Shown piece by piece: positions 35,090 to 46,740 of a DNA stretch of 64,000 bases (positions are counted from its first letter, which is position 1; every line of letters begins with the position of its first letter). Position numbers and translations under genes: made by a program. Origin of the DNA: Lumnitzera littorea. Its lineage: Eukaryota; Streptophyta; Magnoliopsida; Myrtales; Combretaceae. Below the pieces are notes generated by a model. It was not told the DNA's origin, searched no databases, and worked only from the letters and a program-made list of their open reading frames with translations. The stretch covers positions 17,985,498 to 18,049,497 of the forward strand of contig JAMXBB010000003.1 in NCBI GenBank assembly GCA_024138015.1, given 5' to 3'.

Positions 35090-36240
35090 AAATTGGGGCA
35101 CTAGTCGAAGATCAAGCCAAAGCGAGCTTACATCGTGGTTAATTACAAACTGATTGATGGCATACTCTACAAGTGAGGACATAGTACCTTGCTCTTCAAG
35201 TGTCTTCGAAAAAAGGAGGGTGCTCGAGTACTCGAGGAACTCCACATAGAAATTTGCAATAACTACATTTAATTGGAAGCTTTGTACCTCTGAGCACTTA
35301 AACTAAGTTATTACTAACCTATAATGAAGGAAGACGTCAAAACCCTAGTCTAAAGGTGCCACTCTTGCTAGAAGCATGCACTGATTGCTCGAGCCCCCAG
35401 CTTAGAGCTATACCCCTTGACCAACCCGTAGTCATTCACATAGTAGAGGTTAGACAACCTTGGCCCTTTCCTTAAAGAATTGGTAAGCCAACAATTTGTC
35501 ATGGTGGTAGTAGACTACTTCACCAAATAGGCAGAAGCGTCAATTGTCACGACTATCATAGCCCGAGCAGCTGAAGGCTTAGTACTCACCCACATCCTGT
35601 CCCGCTTTGAAGTACCATATAGATTGATCACCAATAATGCAAGGTAGGTCGACAGCGGCCGTTTTAAGGACTTTTATAACAAGCATAGCATCAGGTTGCA
35701 CTATACCTCGGTAGCCTACCCTCAAACCAACAACTAAGTCAAAGCCATTAACAAAATAATTCTCAATTGTCTTAAGAAGAGGGTGGAATGAATAGGAGGC
35801 AAGTAAGCTAACGAACTTCCTAACATACTTTGGGGTTATTGTATAATGCACAAGACGTCGGTATAGGAGACTCCATTCCATCTTGCATTAGGAGTTGAGG
35901 TAGTCCTCCCTATTGAATTGGAGCTACCTACTAATAGAATACAATACTTCAAAATGAATACCAATCACATGGCCTAGCAAGCAAGCCTCAATACTATTGA
36001 TGAGGTTTGAGATACTGCATAAGCATGCAATGTAACATATTAACAATGAGCTACCTGATACTACTACCGTATCATTCAACATAGGGTTTTCTACCTTAGT
36101 GACTTGGTATGTAGAAGGTTAGAATCCACTAGCTTCAAGGAAGGGTAAGGTAAGCTTGTCCTCAATTAAGAGGACCTTGTACGAGTAGTTGGTGATGTTG
36201 GAAAGGGTACTTACTAGCTTAAGACGATGGAAGGACAACT
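35090..36240 (+). pseudogene. Tat integrase relic
   Basis: The N-terminal part (35140-35400) includes 'YKLIDGILYK', a broken HHCC zinc finger and 'RCHSC'. The catalytic core includes VVVDYFTK (35502-35525) with the first Asp. A later phrase ITNNAR has Asn at 35633-35635 where the second catalytic Asp (TDN) is expected. The C-terminal part (36075-36220) reads like 'VFYLSDLVCRRLE', then 'GKLVLN.EDLVRVVGDVGKGTY'. Many stops are present. Confidence 0.82.
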
Positions 36241-36375
36241 AATCCTTAGGGTATGGAATGCCCATAATCTGAGGTCTTATTTTCTCTAGATGAAATGAAA
36301 ACTGAAAGCATTTGTAACAACAAATGAATGCAAAGAATTAACGAACTTTCTACCATTTGCTCCTCTTCTCCTATT

Positions 36376-36850
36376 GAGCCCCTTACCTTAAGTTGAATTT
36401 CATCCTTAAGCCTTGCTTAAGTTAGTTCTTATACTAATGACATGGACACCCTTAGAGGGCATCAAGTTACATCGAGCCCCTTACCTTAGGTCAATTTTTA
36501 TTCTTAAGCTTCACCCAAGTTAGTCCTCATACCAACGACGTAAGCAACCTCATAGGGCATTGATTTATGTCGAGCTACTCACCTTAGGTCGATTTTCATC
36601 CCCAAGCTTCACCTAAGTTAGTCTTTACACAAATGATGCAAGCACCCTCATAGGGCATCGATTGACATTAAGCCACCTACTTTGGGTTTATTTTCATGCT
36701 CAAGCCTTGTCTAAGCTAGTCCTTACACTAACAACGTAGGTACCTTCATAGGTATTGATTTACATCAAGCCCCTCACCTCGATTTAATGTTCATCCCCAA
36801 GCTTTACCAGAGTTAGTCCTTACACTAACCCTAAGCTAGTTTATACATTG
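36376..36850 (+). repeat. 98-bp tandem repeat array (about 4.8 units) in the Tat element
   Basis: Units begin at 36376, 36474, 36572, 36670 and 36767 with 'gagccccttaccttaagt' or variants. Each contains 'tcatcc..aagcttcacc.aagttagtcc' and ends near 'agggcatc.attacat'. Spacing is 97-98 bp. The array lies just after pol, a place where Tat elements often carry tandem repeats. Confidence 0.9.
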
Positions 36851-38790
36851 ATCCTCAATATCAGGTTGACATGTCCCCTAGCTGTGCTAAAGTTAGTTTA
36901 TGAGCATATTACTTTACTGAAGAGCTAACTACCTAGAAGCTTTAAGTGCAAGCTCATATTTCATCCTTTATCACCTATTTATATAAGAATGCTCTCATAA
37001 TAGTTATTGAAGTAAAAGTAAACAATGAAGGCTAAGAAAGAGCGAATTGGTGGAAAAAAAAAAAAAAAGACAATACAAGCATAGCTTATATTAGAGGTAC
37101 TAGCTTAGATTGTATGGCAATCCTTGGCTCCTACTTGACTCCTTACTTTAGGAATTCTATCCCAAGAGGAACTCATCTCAACTTTAACTCGGCCAGTTAT
37201 CACATTATGACCACCTCCCTAAAGTCCTATGTAGCCAAGCCCTAAACTGTAGAACCCCTAGTAACACTCAACCTCTAAGTAGAAGTCCCCACCCAGCTAG
37301 CAAAGCTTCTCTTCTATAAAGGCAGTAGTAGGGATTACTGATCTAGTTACTCCACTTAGAGTGAAGAGTTGTTTATGCCCTGTTAGTGACAAAGTAAGGT
37401 TGACCCCTTACCTAGAAGAAGATAAGAGGACTTGCAAAGTAGAGGGTTCCCATGACTCCTTCAATCCTTAAGTAAAGGTGGAGAAAAGACCCCTTCTACC
37501 GCCATACTCACCATAGTTGCCCTTAACTACTTGGGTCATATGAGACAATAATTAGAATAGACCACATAGAGCCCCAATAAGGTGAATGCCACTACGGTGA
37601 GGCCACTACAGATAAGTGGTGGGTTGTATCCAAGCCTCCCTTCTTTTGCCTAACATCATTGGAACAGAAAGAGGGTAGAACCTAAAGACTATGTATGTTT
37701 CCTAGTCATAGCTCGTGACCCAACCACTACTATGAAGTAGTTATCTATGCCTAACGATCACAACCCGATGGAGAAGGTTGAAGATAACCATCTCCCTAAC
37801 TCGAGTACACCATCCCGTGATGTAATTACTTTGGCTGCACTCATCAAAGCTCTCAAGAATACTCTATAGAAGTTTGTTTAGAGGATTAGTGTAAGGAGAC
37901 AAGGACCTATGTACCCTTTATAAAGGGCCCAAGATTCACCCTTAATTGTATACATATCGTTCATTACGTAGCTCTAAAGCATTGGGAACTTAAGTGACAT
38001 TGATGGAATTAATGACAAGTCGTAAGAGCAATAAATGCCTTTTGGAAGGCACCCTGCTCGAGACACGCTACCTGCTACAGAAATACGGTACCCTAAATAA
38101 ACTCTGTTAGATGGATATCATGTGTTAGACAAAGATCTACCCTATCAAAATCCCTTTACGAAGAAGATCCTATGACGTCATTGCAAGATTCGCTAGTGAA
38201 GGTTGACTTCTACTTGATATGAGTACCTATGAGAAACTTAACAGCCATAATCTACTTGACAAAAAGAAACTTCGTGCCAGCAAGCATTATCGCAAAACAA
38301 GAACATATATGCAAGATCAACGGCAAGTATGGGTCACCAGCACACGTGGAGGAGAAACGAGTAGGTCTCTAAGAATTAACAAACTAGCATTAACATCGAG
38401 ATACGGTGCTCAACCGGTCTAGTGACTTGGCAGGACAATAACTGAGAATTAGTTACATAAGGAACCCCTTTAAACAGAAAAGACTTAGTGAAAAATAGAT
38501 GGAATTTGAGCATGAAGACAAAATGAGAAGATAACAAATCACAACCAAGAAAGGGAAGTAAGAGTTCAAAGAGTAGAATTTCATTCATAATTTCTACAAT
38601 TTAGATGATTAGAAGTCGTCATCTCGACTACCTATGAAAAGAAGCAAAAAAGAGGTTGATAAAATGAGCATACGTTGCCCAAACTAAACTACAAAAAATT
38701 AAACAAAAAATACAAGGATGCTCCTAAGCATCCTCAAGTTGCTATTGTTACTATTGTTGTTGTTGCTGCTCTTACTACTGCCTCAACCCT
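36851..38790. other. Noncoding spacer of the Tat element
   Basis: A poly-A run at about 37057-37071. Short open frames (38219-38422 and others) have no recognisable family. Nothing else is seen. Confidence 0.55.
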
Positions 38791-40960
38791 TGCTCGAATT
38801 CAGTGCCAACACTAACCTATCCGAATCCCGCATTAGAGCCACCGTTGGAAGTTCCTAACGAATCACTAATTGACTTGCCACCTAGCTTACTCTTAGCAAT
38901 AACCTCGGGTTCATTTAGACAAAACAAAAAGGATAAGTCTACATCTAACATGTTTTGCCACACTTGCTTCCTCACCTCCTTAGCCATAACATAGCCTACC
39001 TTAGTGACAACCTTCTCAATCAAGGGATCCTCCAAAGTTATAATACAAATTTCATGCTTGACCTCGTTAAAAAGCCCTAACCCCCTTAAAAGCTAGGCCT
39101 CCTTTATGGCGAAATTTGCTTGCACATTCTCTAGTCCTTTAGCTCTACCCCCTAGTTCAATGGCTAACCTACCCTCTATGGTCTTGCCGGACTCCTCAGA
39201 TTTCCTCAACTCTTCATTCAATTGGGCTACCTCACTAAGTGCCTCCCTACTCCGATGCTCTTGATCTTCAAGCATAGCAGCCAATTCGTTGCGTGCTCTC
39301 TTCTTCTCCTCCAACGCCTTATGGAGCTTCTCTACCTTAGTCCCCGCTTACCTTCCCTCTAACAAAAGAACTAAGCAGTTGTAGGCTAAAATGAAGTCCA
39401 ATAAGTTATATAGTTGGAAAAATAATCATTAGCTAACAGTCGTGTCGAAAACAACCAATTGAACAAATGTAGTCGAGTAGCTTACCTTGTTGCACCTCCT
39501 CAGCATCACCATAGAACCCCCTAATTTGTTATGACCCATAATGAGTTGTTTGAACCGAGCCTATAGCTACTCGAAACTTTGAGCAAGCTAATTCAAGAGT
39601 TATGCAAGAGTTATTCATCTCCTCTGATGAACCAAAGGTTTGACAATCTTTGTTATCGAGAATCTTAATAGTTGTTAAGGTGGCAATCTGAAGTTTTCGC
39701 TCTAAGCTAGCTTTATCTACTCCCGCTCAACTACTCGCTACCAAAGGACTCATCTCAATCACAGCATCCCCAGCTTGGCGGACAACTTTAGGAAGAGTTT
39801 ACTGCCTTCCCCCTTTCTTCTTAGACCTTTTTGAGGGGTGAAGCGAGGCCTCCCCCTCCCCTTCCCTCTTAGACTGCCCCCTTTTCTAAGGCCTTGCAAC
39901 ACTTTCCATACACCTACTCTAGACGGCAAACATCTTGGACATTAGTTTTTTAAAGGCCAACTTGGTAGCTACAAAATAATAAGTAAATTACTTAGAAAAA
40001 CAAGCAAAAGACCAAGACAAGAAACTTACAATGCCAAAGACGAGCAACTCAATGTCCCCTATTCCAATAGCAAGGCGATACAATGTGGTAAATAACTAAT
40101 CACCCATCCTTAACTGAACATAACAAGTACCTATCTCTAGTGCGAACAATAGAGCCTCGCTCTTATACTTCTCACATATTGACAGGGGATTGAGTTTCTT
40201 CTACCCTGGCAAATTAAGATGCTTGAGCATAGCCATTGATTCCTCCTTCCCTAGGTTTTTCAACGATGCACCCTTGATCAAGCATCTCTACTTTGTCGAG
40301 AATCCAAGGGGCTCCAAGCATGAATATAATAGAAAAATTCCTTCTACCCCTTTATCTTATTGGGAGGCTTGTCCATGATACTTAGCTTAATCCCTTGAGT
40401 AGCAATGTAAATCCACCTATTAGGGAACCTCCTTGCGAAGAAGAAATGCTTGAAAACCTTCACAATTGGTCTCTACAACTGCCAAATGTACAGTACCTCA
40501 AAAGCAAGCAATTGAACTTGTGCATTTGGATTTAGACTACTTAGTGCAACTTTGAAATACTGAAAGAAATCAACTAGGAATTTAGAAAAATGAAGCTATA
40601 GACCAAGCTCGAATGGCTTTGTGTACATGGAAAAACAATAAGCACCACTTATGTCATTTGTTTGTTACCCTTCCCATGGCTCCTTTATTCATTACCTAAG
40701 TACTGCTTCTATTAACCAGCGAACCAATATGAGCTTCTTCTCGTTCAACATGTACAGAATGCACAAGCATGCATGCTCGTTCGCATGGGTCTTCCATAAT
40801 ACCTCACCAACCCCATCTTCCTCACAATCCGATTTGTACGTATCACGTCGATGCCTACCTACGTATTGCCTCCTCACCTCCTAAGAGAGTATTATAACAT
40901 CATCCTCTTCAAATGCCACCACAGCTTTGGGGAGAGTAGGGCTACCAACCCTTGTTTAGG
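38790..40960 (-). pseudogene. Antisense ORF (aORF) of the Tat element, decayed
   Basis: On the - strand, opposite to gag-pol, translation in several frames gives one protein-like order. Near 40877-40692 there is an acidic segment followed by KKLILVRWLIEAVLR. At 40460-40380 comes 'KHFFFARRFPNRWIYIA'. At 40280-40190 comes 'EESMAMLKHLNLPG' and then 'NPLSICEKYKSEALLFALEI'. At 39314-39093 there is a charged coiled-coil (MEEKKRARNELAAMLEDQ...; SEVAQLNEELRKSEESGK). At 39035-38817 there is a conserved-looking C-terminal segment. Two open stretches of 72-73 codons remain; the rest is broken by stops and frameshifts. Antisense frames between pol and the 3' LTR are known from Tat elements such as maize Grande. 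The function is unknown. Confidence 0.75.
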
Positions 40961-41557
40961 ATGAGCTCTCACAACCTTCATCTACCTCTCTCAATATGGA
41001 AGGATGAGAGGACTCACCCTGACTACCACTTGCACTTTGATTAATCGTCACAAGAGTTTAGAAACTGATAAGAAGGAAATGCTTGGCTCGTGAGAGAAAA
41101 TTTTGGTGGAGTTTCCCTCAAGTAAGCAAGGTAAGTGAAAAATGAAAGTTTATGCCACCCTTTATATAAACAGGTAAGAAGATGAACAATTTTCTCTACT
41201 TTAAGAGTACGAACCCACGATAAGAAGTACATTACACCTTAGCCCATGTTTCCCACTCCTTCAACTAAGGGCCTCAATGGATGCCCACATGCAGATCCAT
41301 GAGATAGCCTGATAACAGGTCATTTGGCGTACATTGCCATCCTTCACAAGATCATCAATGCACCCTACACTTCTTAATGACAACCATCATGATGCATCGA
41401 GTAATACAACGGTCGCATCAATAAGGCAGTAGCCTGGAGGGGAAGAAATTGGTTCACCACAAACCAGGTGGTAGAACTAAGCCCCCGTGGCTAGGCAATA
41501 GGCCTTAGTCCACTTGCATTTTCTTGAATTACTCTCCTTATGCCTCGACACTGATGA
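40961..41557. other. Spacer between aORF and 3' LTR
   Basis: It lies upstream of the aORF in antisense orientation, so it could have carried its promoter. A 'tttatataaac' motif at 41160-41171 could be read as a weak TATA on either strand. The 63-codon frame at 41041-41232 (-) is not recognisable. Confidence 0.35.
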
Positions 41558-41572
41558 GAGTAGGGGGATAAG
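41558..41572 (+). other. Polypurine tract of the Tat element
   Basis: The purine-rich GAGTAGGGGGATAAG ends directly at the 3' LTR start, as needed for plus-strand priming. Confidence 0.75.
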
Positions 41573-42438
41573 TATTGATACCCACTTCTTGCTCGGCCTA
41601 AGGCTTAAAAATTGAAGCCCATTAGAAGATATGCCCATTGGCACCTCAATAAGCGACGATTCATACACTATGCTGCAACTCCTTCGTTGGTCTGTAAGCT
41701 CGTGCCAATGGCTAGTAGATCCCTTACACCACAACAAACTTGGTGAGCTAAATGGTGGACCATTGAATAGGTCAATTTTGAGCAATAAGCCAACTGTTAC
41801 CAACCATCTAGGGTAAGTTTGAAGCTCCACTCCTTCCAATGAGCATCATCTGACCCTTGATGAGCACCTTAACCCAGCCTTTTGTCCTTAACAATTATAG
41901 CCTACTGCAACTCATTAATAAGTGTTTGATATCCATAGTACAGTTAGTACGCCGCATACCTTTACCCCTATTAGAAGCACTAAACTGTAGATTTGGTAAT
42001 TTAATTGGCTATAGTAAAGCTTTGTCACCCATTGTTGAGCATGCTGTCTACTGGCGACTAGAATGAACGAACTCCTGATTGCCACGTATCTAGATGGGTC
42101 GCATAAAAGGCACTAGGTGCCAACAAGCAAGGGGACCAGATAGAATACAACTCCTAGGTTTTATTCTATCTATCTCTCTTTACTACCCTTGGATGTCCTC
42201 TTCTCCCCTTTTCTAGAGAAGAAAAGTTACACACATACATACACAAACCAAACAAGCATAGTTCACCTAGTCTCTAGTGCTCGTCCTCCCCTTTCTTTGG
42301 TTCTCCTTGCTAACTTGAGTATCGGAGGGCCCTCATGGCTTCACTTATAGGGGGCTATTTGCAAGTATCAAGGAGAAGGAGGTGAAGTTTAACTGGACCC
42401 AATCTTACATTCCTTAGTTGTTCTTCACACGATCAATA
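41573..42438 (+). repeat. 3' LTR of the Tat element
   Basis: It matches 30307-31191 end to end with many substitutions. It starts TATTGATACCCAC (the LTR's first G lost) and ends CACGATCAATA. Followed by the target duplication GTTGG. Confidence 0.9.
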
Positions 42439-42443
42439 GTTGG

Positions 42444-43935
42444 TAAGGGTAGTTGTGTATGATTAAGAGGAATGGATGAGGAACTTATCTAAGTTAGATA
42501 TTGATTGTCAATTTGAAGAGACCTCCTAAATATAAGGGAAATCTTCCCCTAATTGTAAATTATCTAATATATTCAATATTAGTCTTTATCGTAGAGCCTC
42601 TCTCTTTAAGTTTTTGTCTCTAGTATGTACAAGTTATTAAGTTCAAAGAAGAGATTGACTCTCTTAACGGTGGTCACGAAGACTTTTTAGACTAGACCAA
42701 AATTTTAAAGCCAAATAAAAAATTTTAGTTTGATTTTGGCATAAACCAAATAACAACAGCAACTAATTTTCATATGCTCTTACATATAGCAAGATATGTA
42801 CCTACTGTTATATTTAGAGAAGATAAATCTAAAGGATCTATTTCTTATTGTTGATTAAATTTAATATTGTGCAGGGTATATATTTAGCTTGTGAGCTAAT
42901 TAATTACTTAAAGTGTCAGGTCAAATGATGACGTATATATAACGAAATAAATCGTTTCCAAATTATTCAAAAGGTTGGCCCCAAAAAAAAAAGGAAAGAT
43001 GCAAACGGAATCAACCAGAGAATCAGTAATTTTAAAAATGCGACGGTAGATGTTTATGGAGCATCCCTCGGCAATCAAAATGAGGAATCACGGAAACTCT
43101 AATGATAAAGTCACAAAATTCACAGGACATGAGAAGAAGAATGGGTAAGTTTTACACTTTGTGCACATGGAAAATGAAGTCGTCCTTTTAGAATTGAAAG
43201 ATCCAATAAACTCTGCAGAAAGAAGTCTAAGCTTCCTTTATGCCTTCATTATTGGCTGATATTAGTGCCTTTTTGGAGCAATTAGCGTTTGAGAAAGAAG
43301 AAGAGAAAAAGAAATTAACCGTCAGGTCAAAGCATGGGATTTGAGGAAAGACTAAAACTGGTTTTTTTCAATAGATCCTCAACTCATGGGGGAGGTCATT
43401 TTCAAACATCCCTGAAGAACCTAAAATGAATGTCGTTTCGTCCATATCTCACCTATGAGAGGAAATGGATAGAGCATGACGTTGGTCGCTTTACTAGCAA
43501 TAGATGTTAAAATAGAAGAATAAAATCCAATCTCGACGGCTCCTAATGCTCCGTTCAGGGAACCTGATCCAACAATAATTTTGTTGAAAACAATTGCCTT
43601 CCTACGCAACTTGTAGTCGTTTCCGTTCCGACTAATCCGATACTTGTACTTGAATTTCAACTCAAAATGAGGAAAGCAAGGGCATACATCATCGGTTCAC
43701 CAATAATCTACTCTATCCGTCAGGATATTTATGTTTATTGTAAAATCACAACTCCTCAATCACCTTTAGTTGTTTTCTTTACTATTGTTACATTTGATTT
43801 GCACCCTAATCCTATTGATGTTAAATAAATAATTGGGATTCCTTCTAATAATCAAATAAATAGCTAATTTTTGGCCCTTTCTCGCGTATTTTTGTACTAT
43901 ATGCATGAGAACTAGTGGAATAGTTAAGTTATCAT
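42444..43935. other. Intergenic DNA, possible interrupted older repeat
   Basis: Joining 30269-30306 to 42444 onward gives a continuous phrase resembling a Copia-type LTR ('tgctagaagtatttag', then 'cccctaattgtaaatta' near 42547), so the Tat element may have landed in an older LTR. A 79-codon frame (43421-43660, -) and the somewhat GC-richer 43000-43700 stretch are not recognisable. Confidence 0.35.
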
Positions 43936-43939
43936 TTTA

Positions 43940-44205
43940 TTGAAAAACTATACTTTTAGTTTTTGAACTTTACCATTTTTTTTAATTGAATACTTGAATT
44001 TTTATTTATTTGATTTCAATTCTCAAACTATTCAAAAGTTTGCAAAAGAGTTCTCCATTAATAAATCACTAATTTTTTTTTGTTAAGAAAAGACTTTTTT
44101 GTAAAATTTTGAAAAGTTTGAGGATTAAAATTGAAAAAAATAAAAGCTCCAAGAGTCATTTAGAAGAAATGGCAAAGTTTGAGAAATAAAAGTGTGAAAT
44201 GTAAA
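43940..44205. mobile_element. Second foldback MITE family, copy 1
   Basis: Both halves are inverted copies over about 125 bp. 'acttttagtttttgaacttta' (43952 onward) pairs with 'caaagtttgagaaataaaagt' (44173 onward), and 'ttgatttcaattctcaaact' pairs with 'agtttgaggattaaaattga'. It has no coding and the target duplication is unclear. The family is distinct from the 4481 element. Confidence 0.72.
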
Positions 44206-45485
44206 TTTCCCCTTCTTTTTCTTTTTAGGATCTATATATTTATTTATATTTCAATTTACAAGTTATGCTTATATATACATACATATTTGTTCTTTTATGA
44301 CATAATTTTTAACAGAACTTATAACATAGAAAAATAGAAAAAGCTAGTTTTATTTATTTTTAAGAACTTAGGTCTTGAAATGGAAAAAAAAAATTGAAAA
44401 TATAAAATCTTAAAATGAAAAGGTAGAAAAAAAAGTTTGGTCCTTTTAATGTACATTTTCCATTTTGATTGATAAATACTTCAAACAATTAATTATCTGA
44501 TTTGACATTCTTAATAGAGTAAAATCACATTAAATTTCATAATTTTTTTAAAATTTACATATAACTATAGTTTTGTTTTTTCTGCCAACTACATTACATA
44601 TTAGAACATTTTAGGGGGGAGGGATTCAAATCTAATTCATTTCTTTAAAAGACTGGTATTAGCAAAGCAACTGTAAAACTTATTTGATACTTATTCTAAT
44701 TATTAAATTAAATAGAAAACAGTGAACACAAACAATTATTATATTTAATTTAATGATACTTTGTAAAGTTGGTTAGAATATCATTAAATATTTGTTAATA
44801 AAAAAATATAAATGATGATTATATTTATGATAAAATAATAATTTTTACTGATATTTTATCTAATAATACAATTAACTATTCTAATTCATTAAACTGTAAC
44901 CTTTTTTAAAATTTTTTTGCTAAAAAATTAATAAAGAATGAAAAAAAAATGTAAAATCACATTTTTATTCCCTATTTTAGGTCATCTTGAAGAAAAGTGA
45001 GTAAATCAACTAAATTTTAAGATATTAGTTGAAGGAAAATGATAACTTAGAGGTTTTATGGATGGATTTTACACTAGAATGATATTTAGAGAATGAGTCA
45101 AAAGAAAATTTGTGAGTTAAATGTAAAAATAAGGGATTTAGAAGCTTGGTCAAAAGTTGATTTTCCTAAAAACTTTAGGGGTAACAGTGTTAGAGGGTAG
45201 CTAAGCAAATAGTGTAATAAGAAGCTGTTTCATAAGCTAACTCAAAATCAAAGTTAGAAATTGAATTGAAACTAGCTTACAACGAACTAACAATCAATAA
45301 GCAAGTATTTAACTAGTATAAGTATTTAACTAGTATATGTGTATATATATACTCATGACCTATAATTGACCTCAAAAGTACCTAATCTTACTAAGTGAAG
45401 TCATGGAGGGGGAGTTCTTACTAACTAGTAAATTGAGATTGTACCACTAGCCAAGTAGATAGATTTGCGTGTAAAGGATGTAGAT
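44206..45485. other. AT-rich DNA, no gene recognised
   Basis: Low complexity with long A/T runs; no supported feature. Confidence 0.5.
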
Positions 45486-45665
45486 TTACATTTGATTAGT
45501 AGAAAATGAATGTCCTTAGACATGATTGTGGTGTTTGTCTAGAATGATGCTTAGAATTATTGTATAAAGTACTCGACGTACATTAGATTAGTAGATAGTG
45601 AATGTTCTTGTTCGTAATTGGAGTGATTGTCTGAATGTTACTTAGATTTGTTATGTAAGTACTTA
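45486..45665 (+). repeat. Tandem duplication, unit about 92 bp
   Basis: 45486-45572 and 45578-45665 share 'ttacatttgattagtagaaa/gtacattagattagtagata', 'gaatgt', 'gattgt', 'cttagaattattgtataaag/cttagatttgttatgtaagt' and end with 'tactcgac/tacttagt'. Noncoding. Confidence 0.65.
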
Positions 45666-46567
45666 GTGATACTGTACTTTGTGGGTATAATGCTGGCAAT
45701 GTTTTATGTGATGAATTTTAGATTTGGTTATGAGTAAAATTTATAAAGACTGATGCTATAATAAATATTCAAATCAGAAGCTAATTTATAAGCAAATTCA
45801 GAACTTAAAGCAAAGACAAGACAAACATGACAAACCTTGCTATTATGCTTGATGTGACATGGCATGAAAAGGACCTATGGGTTAATTTTTCCTAAAACTT
45901 ATGGTTTTGTTAGATTAAATTTATAAAGTTAGGTTTTTATGCATATGGTTTCATATTGACCAAAACTTCAACCACTCTCCATGGTTTTGCTAAACTAAAA
46001 TAATTTGCTTGGTTTCCGAATATATTCTACGGATGCTCGGATTTATAGTTGACTAAACCGAATGAGTTGCTATGTTGGCTAAGATATCAGTATCGATACA
46101 TGTCACATACATTAGGATGGCATACAATTTACATTATCTTATTTGCTGCTCAAATATTAACTAAACATAAAACTTGTATCTCTTTGTTATGTGCATTGGT
46201 ATATTATTGCTTGTTATTCACTCTCACTTAGCTTAATAATAGTTGTGGGGATAAATTTTCTCTTATACTCAAGGTAGCATATAGATTTTGAGGCATTACC
46301 AGCAATAAGAATAGACTTCTTGGAAAGCTTTAGATAGAGTCAACTATTTTGAGAGCGAAAGTATCGCTAAATAAGTATAATTGAGATTCAAAAGTTTAGT
46401 GTTCAAGTTTTTTAAGTTGTAAATGATGTACATATGTATAATCAAAAGCCTACAGTTGAACTATTTTCAGTGCCAAATATATAATGAAGTTTTGTTTTGT
46501 TAGAATTAAGCATATTTATAATAGGTTTATTTGTGTGATGGGGTATCCTATATTACGTCGGTATGTG

Positions 46568-46740
46568 ATATCTTTTTTATTTCAATCATTAAACTTTTTA
46601 ACAACTTGCAAAAGAGTCCTTTATTAATAGAATAACTAATATTTCACTGATACATGACTTTTTTGTAAATTTTTGGAAAATTTGAAGACTGAAATTAAAA
46701 AAATAAAAAATCATGGACTCAGGACTAAAAATATAATTTT
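46568..46740. mobile_element. Second foldback MITE family, copy 2 (left end truncated)
   Basis: Left arm 'atttcaatcattaaactttt..acttgcaaaagagtcc' and right arm 'gacttttttgtaaa...gaagactgaaattaaaaaaa..cataggactaaaaat'-type sequence match the inner and right part of the 43940 copy. The outer left arm is missing. The 75-codon open frame at 46673-46900 starts inside it and is not a gene. Confidence 0.62.

Larger units (their letters stand above)
30307..42438 (+). mobile_element. Ty3/Gypsy Tat-lineage retrotransposon, full-length but decayed
   Basis: About 12.1 kb. LTRs are at 30307-31191 and 41573-42438, and the flanking target duplication is a perfect 5 bp (GTTGG at 30302-30306 and 42439-42443), so this is one insertion with both ends kept. 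Internal order is gag, protease, RT, RNase H, a second archaeal-type RNase H, integrase, a long noncoding spacer with a 98-bp tandem array, and a decayed antisense frame before the polypurine tract. The second RNase H and the extra frame between pol and 3' LTR are characteristic of plant Tat elements. Its coding regions carry many stops. Confidence 0.93.

Noticed and set aside
35579..35881. 100-codon minus-strand ORF
   Set aside because: Shadow of the Tat integrase core on the + strand.
41477..41839. 120-codon minus-strand ORF spanning the polypurine tract and LTR start
   Set aside because: It crosses a structural boundary of the Tat element and has no recognisable domain.
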